Assembly (NCBI RefSeq): GCF_900101855.1
Contig: NZ_FMVC01000006.1
Coordinates: 62,001-126,000 of the forward strand
Direction of reading: 5' to 3'
Origin: Flavobacterium anhuiense
GTDB lineage: Bacteria > Bacteroidota > Bacteroidia > Flavobacteriales > Flavobacteriaceae
DNA: 64,000 nucleotides
Position 1 is the stretch's first letter. Each line of letters begins with the position of its first letter. Shown one piece after another: positions 51,292 to 61,214 of the stretch. The position numbers and the translations under genes are program-made. The notes under the pieces were generated by a model. It did no database searches and had not been told where the DNA came from. It saw nothing but the letters and a program-made list of their open reading frames with translations.

Positions 51292-52716
51292 ATGGATAAT
51301 ATTCAATACTCTCATAAGTCAATGATAGATGATTTTGGCAGAGTTTTTTTTTATAATAATAGAGTTTTCAGACAGATATCAAAAGAAAAACAAAATACTT
51401 GTTTGGAATTGCTTAACTCAGATATGTTTAAAGAGTTAGCCAAAAAAGAGTTAATACCTCAAACCTTTGTATCAGACGAATTTCCAGAAAGTAAACAACT
51501 TATTTTAGAACATGAACGACTAGTTGAAAGTTTGCAACATGAATGGACCTTTCAAATGTTTAAGGATGCTGCCTTAATGGTGTTAGAAATTAATGACATT
51601 TGTAATAAATATGGGTACGAATTAAAGGATGCTCATACCTTAAATGTCTTATTTAATAACAATAAGCCTGTTTTTGTAGATATTGGAAGTATAGATGTAA
51701 TCAGATCTAAAAATCATTGGATTGCTTACGAGGAATTTTTAAATTCGTTTTTTATCCCGCTATTATTTTGGAGTAAAAATGAACTTCTGATTGTTAGAAA
51801 ATTATTGGAAAGTAATTTTCATAGAATGTTCACAATTCCTTATCAAAATATAGAAGAATCAGGATTGTATAAATTACTATTAGTTGATAGATACAATTTT
51901 TCTTTTAGAAAAAAGGTATTATTTTCATCAAGAAAACATATTACCATTGTAAGCTTTCTTGTAAAAGCTACAAACAAGATATTAAAAATTATTTTTAATA
52001 AAAAAAGTAAACTTTTTAGATATGATCTAAAAGTAAATAGACTAACAGATAACTTTCCAAAAAAGGAAATAAAGAACAATATAGATTTACTTTCAAAATC
52101 TATCGTAGATAGTCAATGGAAAGGTTACCATGGTAAGTTTTACAATGATATTGAAAATGTTAATTACTCTTATAGATTTAAAAGATTATTAGAAATTATC
52201 AATGAATTGAGAGATGTTGAAACAGTTATCGATTTAGCAGGTAATGAAGGTTATTTTTCTTTTTTATTGTCTAAAGAAATGAATCTAAAAAAAATTATTT
52301 TAGTTGATTATGATGAAAATGCTATAAATGAAGCATATTTAAATAGTAAGAAATTAAATGTTAATAATGTTACGCCTCTTTTATTAAATTTCATGTTTAC
52401 ACCTGATTTATTAGGAACTTCTAAAAGGCTAAAGTCCGATTTGGCTGTTTCTTTGGCTGTAACACATCATTTAATATTAACTGGTAAATTTTCTTTAGCA
52501 GCAATTTTTGAAAGACTTATTATGTTTTCCAATAAATATGTGATAGTAGAATTTATGCCTCTAGGGCTATGGAGTATTGAAACAAAAATAAAACAAGTAT
52601 TGCCTGAATGGTACACTATTGAATGGTTTAGAGATGAGTTTATAAAGTCTTTCAGTTTGATCATTGAAGAACAATTAGAAGAAAACAGAATTGTTTTTGT
52701 GGGAAAAATTAAATAG
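51292..52716 (+). CDS. Kinase-like/methyltransferase fusion, NoeA-like
   Basis: Encodes 474 residues. The N-terminal half has a kinase-like catalytic loop LKDAHTLNVLF with Asp113 and Asn118, followed by PVFVDIGSI where Asp130 corresponds to the metal-binding DFG Asp. The C-terminal half is a class I SAM methyltransferase with motif I VIDLAGNEGYFSF at about 312-324 and ILVDYDENAINEA next. The layout resembles NoeA-type nodulation methyltransferases. It starts six bases after wzt, where O9a-type loci encode the chain-capping kinase/methyltransferase WbdD, which has its domains in the opposite order. A capping role is an inference. Confidence 0.7.
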   Translation: MDNIQYSHKSMIDDFGRVFFYNNRVFRQISKEKQNTCLELLNSDMFKELAKKELIPQTFVSDEFPESKQLILEHERLVESLQHEWTFQMFKDAALMVLEINDICNKYGYELKDAHTLNVLFNNNKPVFVDIGSIDVIRSKNHWIAYEEFLNSFFIPLLFWSKNELLIVRKLLESNFHRMFTIPYQNIEESGLYKLLLVDRYNFSFRKKVLFSSRKHITIVSFLVKATNKILKIIFNKKSKLFRYDLKVNRLTDNFPKKEIKNNIDLLSKSIVDSQWKGYHGKFYNDIENVNYSYRFKRLLEIINELRDVETVIDLAGNEGYFSFLLSKEMNLKKIILVDYDENAINEAYLNSKKLNVNNVTPLLLNFMFTPDLLGTSKRLKSDLAVSLAVTHHLILTGKFSLAAIFERLIMFSNKYVIVEFMPLGLWSIETKIKQVLPEWYTIEWFRDEFIKSFSLIIEEQLEENRIVFVGKIK

Positions 52717-52722
52717 AGGTAA

Positions 52723-53415
52723 ATGAAAAAAGTAATTAAAAATAAAATTATTTCCTTTTTAGATTTTGTTATAAAAAAAACTATAATAGCTGTCTATGGA
52801 GTTAATTCAAATATTTATAAATTACTCTTTAATGATATAGAATTAAAAGAAAAAGAACAGATTCACAATAGTATTTTAGATGAGAATGTTAAGTTATATA
52901 CACCTTACAGACTTGTGAATTCAAATGTTGGAGAATACACATATATCGCAAATAATGTGATTCTTAATAATACTACAATAGGCAAGTTTTGTTCAATAGG
53001 CCCAAATTTACTTTCTGGCTGGGGAATACATCCTACTAACGGCTTATCAACACATCCTATGTTTTACTCAACACAAAAACAAAATGGTACCACATTAAGT
53101 GAAGTTGATAAAATTAAAGAAACAAAAAATATTGTAATTGGTAACGATGTTTTTATAGGAATGAATGTCACTATCCTAGATGGTGTAAAAATTGGCGATG
53201 GTGCTGTAATAGGTGCTGGCGCAATTATATCTAAAGACATCCCTGCGTATGCAATTGCAGTTGGAAATCCGGTCAAAATAATAAAATATAGATTTGATGA
53301 TGCTAAGATTGAGCAACTTTTGAAAATTAAGTGGTGGGATTTTTCAAAGGAAGATTTGAGTTTAGTGGAGAAATACTTTTTTGAAGTAGATGAGTTTTTA
53401 AATAAATTTATTTGA
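52723..53415 (+). CDS. Hexapeptide-repeat acyltransferase, CatB/XAT-like
   Basis: Encodes 230 residues. A left-handed beta-helix is shown by repeated NVGEYTYIANNVILNNTTIGKFCSIGP, with the XAT-type insertion GWGIHPTNGLSTHPMFYS carrying the catalytic His, then IVIGNDVFIGMNVTILDGVKIGDGAVIGAGAIISKDIPAYAIAVGNP. Such enzymes acetylate sugars, including in O-antigen loci. It lies between the NoeA-like gene and the glycosyltransferases. The acceptor is unknown. The N-terminal 45 residues are extra compared with minimal family members. Confidence 0.86.
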   Translation: MKKVIKNKIISFLDFVIKKTIIAVYGVNSNIYKLLFNDIELKEKEQIHNSILDENVKLYTPYRLVNSNVGEYTYIANNVILNNTTIGKFCSIGPNLLSGWGIHPTNGLSTHPMFYSTQKQNGTTLSEVDKIKETKNIVIGNDVFIGMNVTILDGVKIGDGAVIGAGAIISKDIPAYAIAVGNPVKIIKYRFDDAKIEQLLKIKWWDFSKEDLSLVEKYFFEVDEFLNKFI

Positions 53416-53416
53416 A

Positions 53417-54202
53417 ATGGCACTAATATCAATTATAACTATTAACTATAATAACCTTGAAGGTCTAAAAAAGACAGTTGAAAGTGTTATCAATCAGACT
53501 TGGCAGGATTTTGAGTATATAATTATCGATGGAGGATCGACTGATGGTAGCGTAGAATACATTGAAAATAAAAAGAATAAAATTGATTATTGGATAAGTG
53601 AGAATGATTCAGGTATTTATAATGCTATGAATAAGGGAATTAAGATTGCTAGTGGAAAATATATTTCATTTATGAATAGTGGGGACTGCTTTCTTTCATT
53701 AAATACATTGAAGTTATGCAGTGATATAATTATTAACAATAATGCAGATGTATTTTATGGTCAAATTAAAATCGATGATGTATTAAAAGAAAAAACGGTA
53801 ATTTATCCATCTAAATTACGATTATCTTATTTGCAATATATGGTAATCAATCATCAAGCTTGCTTCTTTTTATCGGAGACATTGCAAAATTTTCATGGAT
53901 ATAATGAGGAGTATAAATTAGCAGCTGATTATCATTATTATTTAAAATTATACATAAATGGGAAAACATTTCTTCCTATACTATTTCCTATTGTTAAGTA
54001 TGACCTAACAGGTATTAGTAGTTTGAGAATGGAAGAATATAAAATTGAAATGAAGAAGGTTTGGGATAGTACGATTCCTCATTATTTATTTGAAACAGAA
54101 AATAATTATTTTAGTTTGCTAACCACAATTAAAGATAGTAAGATATTAAGATTAGCTTTTAAACTAAGAGATTATAAGATAAAATTATTTAATGGAAGAT
54201 AA
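53417..54202 (+). CDS. Glycosyltransferase family 2
   Basis: Encodes 261 residues. ISIITINYNNLEGLKKTVESV, DGGSTDGS at 38-45, SENDSGIYNAMNKGI and the NSGD motif at 87-90 (in place of DxD) mark the WcaA-like GT2 subgroup with a Ser/Gly-modified metal site. The starting ATG is one base after the acyltransferase stop codon. Its 3' end overlaps the next gene by 11 bases, showing tight co-expression. Donor not predicted. Confidence 0.87.
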   Translation: MALISIITINYNNLEGLKKTVESVINQTWQDFEYIIIDGGSTDGSVEYIENKKNKIDYWISENDSGIYNAMNKGIKIASGKYISFMNSGDCFLSLNTLKLCSDIIINNNADVFYGQIKIDDVLKEKTVIYPSKLRLSYLQYMVINHQACFFLSETLQNFHGYNEEYKLAADYHYYLKLYINGKTFLPILFPIVKYDLTGISSLRMEEYKIEMKKVWDSTIPHYLFETENNYFSLLTTIKDSKILRLAFKLRDYKIKLFNGR

Positions 54203-55127
54203 AGCATTAATTTCAGTAATAATGCCTGCATATAATGCTGAAAGTTATATTGCGGATGCAATAAACTCGGTTATTCATCAAACATATAATAATTGGGAAT
54301 TAATTATAATTAATGATGGTTCAAATGACAAAACTGAAGAAATAGTAAAAGAAGCATTATTAAAGGACAAAAGAATAATATATATATATCAGAAAAATGG
54401 TAGGCAAGGAAAGGCAAGGAATCTTGGTATTTCAAAATCAAAGGGAATATATCTTGCATTTCTTGATGCAGATGACATATGGCTACCTGAAAAATTAGAT
54501 GTTCAGATTTTAGAGATACAAAAGAGAAATGCCGACTTAGTTTTTGCTGATTCTTATTTTTTTAATGATAATGAAGTATCTGATATTTCTAAAAAAATGA
54601 ACATTCCTACCTCAGTTTTTTATGATAAAACTTCTTTAAAATTATTTTTAAAGGAAAATAGAATTCCGATCTTGACCGTCTTGGTAAAAAAAGAAAAGGT
54701 AATTAATGTTGGAGGCTTTTCTGAAATTTTAGATATTCAGAACGTAGAAGATTATCATCTGTGGCTAAAATTGCTTATGTCTAATTGTGTGTTTTATTCT
54801 TCAGACCATATATTAGCAAAATATAGAGTTCATGAAAGTTCAGCAACATCAGCTGATAAATTAGCTTTAAACAAAATTCCAAATGCTTTTTTTGATTTGT
54901 TACAACTTTTTCCAAATTATAAAAAAGATATTGAAGAGGAGCTAAAATTAAGGTTTAAAATTATTTATAAAAGAAATCTTTTTACAAAATCAGAAATGGC
55001 TATTTGGATTAAAAGGAACACAAAATATTTATCAAAGTCTAAAATAAGTTTTATTTATTTATTATTAAATCTCATGTTACCAACAAAGATTACTAAGAGA
55101 TCTTTAATTTATTTATTGAATGTATAA
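54192..55127 (+). CDS. Glycosyltransferase family 2
   Basis: Encodes 311 residues. ISVIMPAYNAESYIADAINSVIHQTY, NDGSND at 41-46 and FLDADDIWLPEKL with DADD at 92-95 are a typical GT2 fold. A later VEDYHLWLKLL gives the predicted catalytic Asp region (E/D-D). It overlaps both neighbours slightly (11 bases upstream, 8 downstream). No signal or membrane helix is obvious. Specific sugar unknown. Confidence 0.88.
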   Translation: MEDKALISVIMPAYNAESYIADAINSVIHQTYNNWELIIINDGSNDKTEEIVKEALLKDKRIIYIYQKNGRQGKARNLGISKSKGIYLAFLDADDIWLPEKLDVQILEIQKRNADLVFADSYFFNDNEVSDISKKMNIPTSVFYDKTSLKLFLKENRIPILTVLVKKEKVINVGGFSEILDIQNVEDYHLWLKLLMSNCVFYSSDHILAKYRVHESSATSADKLALNKIPNAFFDLLQLFPNYKKDIEEELKLRFKIIYKRNLFTKSEMAIWIKRNTKYLSKSKISFIYLLLNLMLPTKITKRSLIYLLNV

Positions 55128-55959
55128 GATTTCCATCATAGTTCCCTGTTATAATCAAGCTCAATATTTAAGTGAAGCGCTTACTTCAGTGCTTAATCAA
55201 ACATATGAAAATTGGGAATGTATTATAGTAAATGATGGAAGTAACGATAATATCAATGAAATTGCCCAGAAATGGTTAGATAAAGATTTCCGTTTTAAAT
55301 ATGTAAGCAAGAATAACGGCGGACTAAGTAGTGCAAGAAATGCAGGGATAACTGTCGCCAAAGGAGAATTTATTTTGCCTTTAGATGCAGATGATAAAAT
55401 TGGACACAATTATTTAAAATTAGCTTTATACGAATTTCAAAAGGATTCTTCATTAAAAGTAGTTTACTGTAAAGCAGAAAAATTTGGTGATGAGGTTGGA
55501 GATTGGATATTGAAGCCATTTTCATTATATAATCTAAGTAAAAAAAATATGATTTTTTGTACTGCATTGTATAAAAAGAAAGAATGGGAATTGGCAGGAG
55601 GATATGATACTAATATGATTTACGGACTTGAAGATTGGGAATTTTGGATTTCAATGCTTAAGAATGATGGAAATGTAAAACGTATTGATTACCATGGGTT
55701 TTATTATAGAATAAAATCCAGTTCAATGATAAAAAGTCTGGATCCTGATAAAGAAAAGTATTTGTATAAATACCTAAACATCAAACACGCTGATTTTTTT
55801 GTAAACCAATTAGGCTCCTCAATAGAATTAAACAATGATTTAGAACACACTAGAAACGATTACAGGCGAAAACTTAAAAGCAAAAAATTTGTTATTGATG
55901 TCTTTTTAAATACTTTTTTGGGTTTTACAATTTTTAATAATAAGAATGATTTATATTAA
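55120..55959 (+). CDS. Glycosyltransferase family 2
   Basis: Encodes 279 residues. ISIIVPCYNQAQYLSEALTSVLNQTY, NDGSND at 38-43, GGLSSARNAGI and LPLDADD (89-92) are classic GT2 motifs; GLEDWEFWISML carries the likely catalytic base. The frame overlaps the preceding gene by eight bases. It is similar in its N-terminal third to the 54192 protein, as expected for family members, but diverges later, so a recent duplication is not indicated. Confidence 0.88.
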   Translation: MYKISIIVPCYNQAQYLSEALTSVLNQTYENWECIIVNDGSNDNINEIAQKWLDKDFRFKYVSKNNGGLSSARNAGITVAKGEFILPLDADDKIGHNYLKLALYEFQKDSSLKVVYCKAEKFGDEVGDWILKPFSLYNLSKKNMIFCTALYKKKEWELAGGYDTNMIYGLEDWEFWISMLKNDGNVKRIDYHGFYYRIKSSSMIKSLDPDKEKYLYKYLNIKHADFFVNQLGSSIELNNDLEHTRNDYRRKLKSKKFVIDVFLNTFLGFTIFNNKNDLY

Positions 55960-55962
55960 ATA

Positions 55963-56853
55963 ATGTTAGTCTCGATAATAATTCCCGTTCACAAAACTAT
56001 AGATTATTTTAAAAGTTGTGTAGAAAGTGCATTATTGCAATCATATAGCCATATTGAAGTAATTATAGCCTGCAATGGCGAATTGGAAATTCAAACTTGT
56101 AAGGATTTTTTAAATATAAATGACCCAAGACTTATTTATTTAAAAACAAAACCTGGTCGACATAATGCGAGAAATGAAGCACTATTAGCTGCTAAAGGAA
56201 AATATATTCAATTTTTAGACTATGACGATTTGTTGTTTTTGAAAAAAATTGAAACGCAGGTTTCATTGTTGGAAAGTGCAAACAGTAAAGAAACAATTTC
56301 TATTACAAAATGGAAAAAGTTTAAAAATGAATTAAATGAAAGTTATAATTTTCCATATAATAACATATTTGAAGAAGAGAAAATAGATGCCCGAAAATTA
56401 ATTCGGAAATTATCAGTTAATGGAGGTTTTATTGCCACAGGATCGTGGTTAATTCCTAAAGTTTTAATTGGTAATATTCAATGGATAGACAGTCCTAATG
56501 ATGATGCTGTTTTTTTATCAGGCATATTGAAAGGAAATCCTGAAATAATAATGGTTTCTGAAACTTATGCTGGGTATAGAATTCATGATGAAAATACCAG
56601 TTCTTTATTTAAAAAATCAGAATTAGACAAACTTCTGGTGAGTTGGGAACTTATTTATCAGAATTTGAAAGCTCTACATATATTCGAATTAAAACTTTAT
56701 TTGTATAAAGCATATTTAAATTTAATACGTTATTCTAAAGTCGTGAATGGGTATCGAATTTTATTTATAATTTATAAAACGCTAATGTTTGGATTTAAAT
56801 CTAAACTAGGTTTTAACTTAGTTTTAGATCTAAAAAGAATGTTACTAAAATAA
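55963..56853 (+). CDS. Glycosyltransferase family 2, divergent nucleotide motif
   Basis: Encodes 296 residues. VSIIIPVHKTIDYFKSCVESALLQSY opens a GT2 fold; the usual NDGS/DDGS is replaced by ACNGE at 36-40, losing the first conserved Asp, while GRHNARNEALLAAKGKYIQFLDYDDL retains DYDD at 86-89. The variation is seen in active members of the group, so I do not call it inactive. It follows the previous gene by three bases. Donor unknown. Confidence 0.83.
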   Translation: MLVSIIIPVHKTIDYFKSCVESALLQSYSHIEVIIACNGELEIQTCKDFLNINDPRLIYLKTKPGRHNARNEALLAAKGKYIQFLDYDDLLFLKKIETQVSLLESANSKETISITKWKKFKNELNESYNFPYNNIFEEEKIDARKLIRKLSVNGGFIATGSWLIPKVLIGNIQWIDSPNDDAVFLSGILKGNPEIIMVSETYAGYRIHDENTSSLFKKSELDKLLVSWELIYQNLKALHIFELKLYLYKAYLNLIRYSKVVNGYRILFIIYKTLMFGFKSKLGFNLVLDLKRMLLK

Positions 56854-56859
56854 GAAGAA

Positions 56860-58017
56860 TTGAAATCAAAAATACTTATAATAGGCCCAATTACAGATTT
56901 TGGAGGAAGAGAGCTAGAAGTAGGTTTTGTTTCTAATGTCCTATCATCAAAACATGAAGTTGAGGTATGTTCTACAGTGACTATTTCAAAAAATAGTCAG
57001 GTTTTAGATTTCAGTAAAAGTCTTCCCGTTTTTTCTTTAAAAAGCAAAGTATTTAAAAACTTTTTGTGGATTAAATTTCTAGCCTTTATTAGTTATTTAA
57101 AGAACAATTGTAAGGGATCAGTTTCAGATTATGCCAATAACGAATGGGCAAAAAAGCATTGTAGTTATGATGGTAAAGTTTTAGAGGTTTTAAATACCCT
57201 GATTCCTAAATATAATTTGGTTGTTTTTTTTGGCCAGTTATCATCGAATTACGTAAAAGAAGTTATAGAAATTTGTCATGATAATAAAATCAAATTTGTT
57301 TTTAGAACAACAGGCAAAATTTTAAATTATCAGAATTATGATTATTTAAATTATGTTGATTTATATATTCATCATTCAGAAAGTAATGCAAATGGTGTTA
57401 AAATAAATACGCATAACTATACAGTAATTGATCAATGTGCTTTTAATGAAGAAGAATTATTGAAAATTTCGGTAGTAAAAAATAAGGTAAAAACATTTTT
57501 AACCATCGCACGTTTAGAAAAGGAAAAGAATATCGATGTCCTTATAAAAGCTTTTTTAAAGATTTCCGACAACGATAAATTAATTATTATTGGTGAAGGA
57601 TCTGAATACGATAATCTGAAAAATCTAGCAAAAAACAATGTCAATGTTATTTTTACAGGATTTATACGAAATCATAAAACAGCTGATTTTTTTAAACAGG
57701 CAGATTGTATCATAATTTCACATTACGATTTTGAAACAGGTCCTTTAACAGGTATCGAAGCTATGGCAAGTGCAAGATTAATTTTGTCAGCGAAAACAGG
57801 TGCAATGGAGGAGCGATTCGACGGAATTAATATTTCATGGTTTGATAATACAGTAGAAGATTTATATGAAGAAATGGTGAAAATCAAAAATATTAATGCA
57901 GATCAGGCTGAAAAATTATCAATTGAAATTAGAGACAGATATATTTCACGTTTTTCGAAAGAAAATATTAATGCACGATACTTAGGAGTAATAGAAAAAG
58001 TAATGGACGTATCATGA
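56860..58017 (+). CDS. Glycosyltransferase family 4, TTG start
   Basis: Encodes 385 residues from a TTG codon at 56860; no ATG is available nearby and the hydrophobic first strand KSKILIIGPITDFGGRE would be lost with a later start. The C-terminal GT-B half has FLTIARLEKEKNIDVLIKAFL, IIGEGSEYDNL, VIFTGFI and SHYDFETGPLTGIEAMASARLILSA, with Glu of the retaining motif. It overlaps the following gene by four bases. Substrate unknown. Confidence 0.85.
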   Translation: MKSKILIIGPITDFGGRELEVGFVSNVLSSKHEVEVCSTVTISKNSQVLDFSKSLPVFSLKSKVFKNFLWIKFLAFISYLKNNCKGSVSDYANNEWAKKHCSYDGKVLEVLNTLIPKYNLVVFFGQLSSNYVKEVIEICHDNKIKFVFRTTGKILNYQNYDYLNYVDLYIHHSESNANGVKINTHNYTVIDQCAFNEEELLKISVVKNKVKTFLTIARLEKEKNIDVLIKAFLKISDNDKLIIIGEGSEYDNLKNLAKNNVNVIFTGFIRNHKTADFFKQADCIIISHYDFETGPLTGIEAMASARLILSAKTGAMEERFDGINISWFDNTVEDLYEEMVKIKNINADQAEKLSIEIRDRYISRFSKENINARYLGVIEKVMDVS

Positions 58018-59042
58018 GAAAAGGAGAAAATCTTTCAAAAGATGTAATATTACCTGAATTAGATTCACATCACAGAGTAATAATTCCATTGTATATACCT
58101 GATGAAGAAAGTTATTATAAAGATGCTTTTATAATTTTCACTTATTGTCTTTTATCAATTCAAAAAACTTCGATTACAAAAATTAAGATTTCAGTGATAA
58201 GTGATGGTTGTTGTGATGCTATAAATACAAAGCTACTTCAATTGCAAAGAGACAATTTGATTGATGAACTTATAATAGAGAAAAATAACGTTGGAAAAAT
58301 AAATAGCATTTTAAAAGCATTGCGTACAGCTCCAGAACGTTTGATCACTATTACCGACGGAGATGTCCTATTTTGCAATAATTGGGAAACTGAAATATTA
58401 GAAGTTTTTAAAGCTTTTCCTCAAGCTGGAGCAGTTTGCCCAGTACCTGTTTTTAGAAAACAATTAAATTTGACAGCCAATATTTGGTTTAAATATTTTT
58501 TCTCTAAAAAACTCTATTTTAGAACAGTAAAAAATCCTGATGCTATGGAGAAATTTGCTCAAAGTTTAGGATGGTCTTCTCTAGAAGATAGATTTAAAGA
58601 TTCAATTTGTACATTGAAAGCAAAAAATGGCACTATTGCAGTATTAGGATGTTCTCATTTTGTGGCAACTTATAAACGCGAAGTTTTTGATGTGATACCA
58701 AAAACAAACAGTGTTTATAAATTAGGAGGAGACAGTGAGTACCTTTATTTAGATCTACCCGTAGTAAAAATGGGCGGATACAGGCTATCAACAAACGAAA
58801 ACTTAGCTTATCATTTAGGAAATCATCTAGAATCTTGGATGGTCGAAAAATTTAATGATTTAAAGGAGATAACAGAAAAAAAAGTAGAAAACTTACATTT
58901 AAAAGAATTGTCCAGAGGACCTATTAGTTATTTGTTTACAGAGAAGATCTTTAGAAAACTTTTTTATAGTAAACAATTTTACAATTATGCTTTAAGAAAA
59001 AAAGGTATTTCAAAAGAGAAATTAAAAACATTTTGGTACTAA
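58014..59042 (+). CDS. GT-A type glycosyltransferase
   Basis: Encodes 342 residues. The central region ISVISDGCCDAINTKLLQL, VGKINSILKALRTAPERLITITDGDVLF has a TDGDV motif at 114-118 that serves as the metal-binding DxD, and GGDSEYLYLDLPVVKMGGYRL follows as a likely acceptor or catalytic site. The N-terminal 20 residues are polar with no signal. It does not carry the common GT2 start (VSIIxPxYN), so the family assignment is general. ATG overlaps the upstream stop by four bases. Confidence 0.72.
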   Translation: MRKGENLSKDVILPELDSHHRVIIPLYIPDEESYYKDAFIIFTYCLLSIQKTSITKIKISVISDGCCDAINTKLLQLQRDNLIDELIIEKNNVGKINSILKALRTAPERLITITDGDVLFCNNWETEILEVFKAFPQAGAVCPVPVFRKQLNLTANIWFKYFFSKKLYFRTVKNPDAMEKFAQSLGWSSLEDRFKDSICTLKAKNGTIAVLGCSHFVATYKREVFDVIPKTNSVYKLGGDSEYLYLDLPVVKMGGYRLSTNENLAYHLGNHLESWMVEKFNDLKEITEKKVENLHLKELSRGPISYLFTEKIFRKLFYSKQFYNYALRKKGISKEKLKTFWY

Positions 59043-59087
59043 AGAAAAATAAAAATAGTCTAGAATATAAATGCAGATAATAAGATA

Positions 59088-60041
59088 ATGGAGCCAATTA
59101 TTTCCATAATCATGCCTATTTTTAATAGAGCAAATTTGATTGCCGAAACATTAGATTCAATAAAGAATCAAACTTATACTTTATGGGAGTGTATTATCAT
59201 AGATGATGGGAGTACTGATAATACGGTAGAAATTCTTAAAAAATATCAGGAAGAAGACAACAGATTTAAATTTTTTGTTAGGCCTAATAATATAACAAAA
59301 GGGCCTAGCTCTTGTAGAAATTTTGCCTTCGAAAAAGCTTTAGGAAGCTATATACAGTTTTTTGATAGCGATGATATTATGCATCAAGATCATTTAAATC
59401 TTAAAATAAATAGCATTAAAGATTCAGATTTAGTGGTTTGTAAATTAAAAGAATTTGAACAGGAATTTGATAAACAGGAATTTTTGTTAGATACAGTCCC
59501 TAATATAAGCTACCAGAATCTATTTGAAGATTTTGTTTCAGGTGCTTTTCCTATGATGATGGTGGCTCCAATGTGGAAAAAAGAATCATTACAGCCTTAC
59601 TTGCCAATTAGAGAAGATTTGCATATTCTTGAAGATTACGATTTGTATGCGAGAGCATTATTTGAGCCAAAGAAAATTTCAATTATAAATGAAATTTTGA
59701 TTCTTTATAGAATGGGTTTAAGCTCATCTACAAACTCATTTTACAGCAATATTGATTACGGATTAGAGTCCTATCTTGAAGCCAAAAGAACAGTATTAAA
59801 ATTAACTTCTTCAAAATCTGTTAGATTATGTATTTTAAAAATGACTTTAGGTTTCTTTAGAATGGGACTGGCTCAACAAAAATATGAAGGTTGTCAAAAA
59901 TGTATCGATTTTATTAAACATGAAAGATTGCTTTATTCCATCAAATTAAAAATGCAATTTTTTCGAATTCATTTTTTTTATCTCATTTTTAAATTTATAA
60001 AACGTGGTGACACGCGCTTTAAACCATTATTAAAATTATAA
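59088..60041 (+). CDS. Glycosyltransferase family 2
   Basis: Encodes 317 residues. ISIIMPIFNRANLIAETLDSIKNQTY, DDGSTD at 39-44, GPSSCRNFAFEKALGSYIQFFDSDD (DSDD at 93-96) and ILEDYDLYARAL are standard GT2 features. Two hydrophobic stretches near the C-terminus could be amphipathic. It is separated from the previous gene by 45 bases without a promoter match. Sugar specificity unknown. Confidence 0.88.
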   Translation: MEPIISIIMPIFNRANLIAETLDSIKNQTYTLWECIIIDDGSTDNTVEILKKYQEEDNRFKFFVRPNNITKGPSSCRNFAFEKALGSYIQFFDSDDIMHQDHLNLKINSIKDSDLVVCKLKEFEQEFDKQEFLLDTVPNISYQNLFEDFVSGAFPMMMVAPMWKKESLQPYLPIREDLHILEDYDLYARALFEPKKISIINEILILYRMGLSSSTNSFYSNIDYGLESYLEAKRTVLKLTSSKSVRLCILKMTLGFFRMGLAQQKYEGCQKCIDFIKHERLLYSIKLKMQFFRIHFFYLIFKFIKRGDTRFKPLLKL

Positions 60042-60051
60042 TTATTATTTG

Positions 60052-61206
60052 ATGAAAATTTTAATGGTTGCCATACCCAATCATCACTTTTTTCAATGGG
60101 TAAACCAATTGAAAGATTCTGGTCATGAAATATACTGGTTTGATATTACTGATGGAGGTCCAAAGGTTGAAAGAATAAACTGGGTTCATCAGATAAAAGG
60201 TTGGAAACAGCGCTTTAACTTTCCATTTCGACAAGGTCTAAAGAGTAAGATGCCTCGTTTATATAAGATGATTCAAAAAATTCGGGAGCGAGATACCAAA
60301 GTTGTTTTCGAAAAAATAATTGAAGATTTAAAGCCAGATATAGTTCATTGTTTTGAAATGAAGCTAGCTGGAATGCCAATATTAGATATTTTAGAAAAGA
60401 AGGATAATATAAAATTTATATATTCCTCATGGGGGAGTGATATGTATGCTTATCAAGAACTTGGACTTTCTAAAAATGAAGTTGAATCTTTTTTGACAAG
60501 AGTAGATTTTTTAATCACAGACTGTAAGAGAGATTATAAAATTGCTGGCGAAAATGGATTTAAAAATACTTTTTTAGGAGTTTTTCCAGGTAACGGAGGA
60601 ATTTATTTTGAAAAAGAGTTTATTAAAGAAACCGCAGACCGAAACATTATTCTAATAAAAGGCTATGAAGATGGTGTGGGAAAAGCAATAAAAGTAATTG
60701 AATCGTTAGAACTTGTTTCTTCAAATTTGTTGAAGGATTTAAAAATCGTTGTCTATAGCGCCGATTTGAAAGTTAAAAAACGAATTGAAGAATCCTCTTT
60801 TTTAAATTCTCTGGACATTAAAATATTGAGTAGAAACAAGTTTATTTCTAATGCAGAACTATTGAAAATAATGGGGGAAAGTATTATCCATGTTGGAAAT
60901 AGTATTTCTGACGGAATGCCCAATGTTTTATTGGAATCAATGGGAATGGGAGCATTTCCTATCCAATCAAATCCAGGCAACGTCACGGAAGAAGTCATAA
61001 AAAATGGTATAAACGGTTTTATAATTGAGCAACCTTTAGATAATTTAGCAATTGCTAAATTAATTGAAAATGCAATTAAAAATATTGAGTTGAGAACTTC
61101 TGCTCAAGAATACAATACCAATTTTATTGCTGAAAACTATAATAGAAAGCATCTCCAAAAAAGCATTGTTAAATTGTATGAGAAAGTGCTTTTTAATAAA
61201 AATTAA
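60052..61206 (+). CDS. Glycosyltransferase family 4-like
   Basis: Encodes 384 residues from the ATG at 60052; an in-frame TTG one codon upstream is less likely. MKILMVAIPNHHFFQWVNQL is the first strand of a GT-B fold, VHCFEMKLAGMPILD and SSWGSDMYAYQELG follow, and the C-terminal half has HVGNSISDGMPNVLLESMGMGAFPIQSNPGN, where the Glu of ESMGMG is the retaining-enzyme residue. Members of this group are often annotated in O-antigen loci without known donors. It follows the previous gene by ten bases. Confidence 0.85.
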   Translation: MKILMVAIPNHHFFQWVNQLKDSGHEIYWFDITDGGPKVERINWVHQIKGWKQRFNFPFRQGLKSKMPRLYKMIQKIRERDTKVVFEKIIEDLKPDIVHCFEMKLAGMPILDILEKKDNIKFIYSSWGSDMYAYQELGLSKNEVESFLTRVDFLITDCKRDYKIAGENGFKNTFLGVFPGNGGIYFEKEFIKETADRNIILIKGYEDGVGKAIKVIESLELVSSNLLKDLKIVVYSADLKVKKRIEESSFLNSLDIKILSRNKFISNAELLKIMGESIIHVGNSISDGMPNVLLESMGMGAFPIQSNPGNVTEEVIKNGINGFIIEQPLDNLAIAKLIENAIKNIELRTSAQEYNTNFIAENYNRKHLQKSIVKLYEKVLFNKN

Positions 61207-61214
61207 TATAAATA

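Noticed and set aside
55963..56853. Inactive glycosyltransferase because of ACNGE in place of the NDGS motif
   Set aside because: The metal-binding DYDD and the rest of the fold are intact, and there is no frameshift or stop; the substitution alone is not enough.
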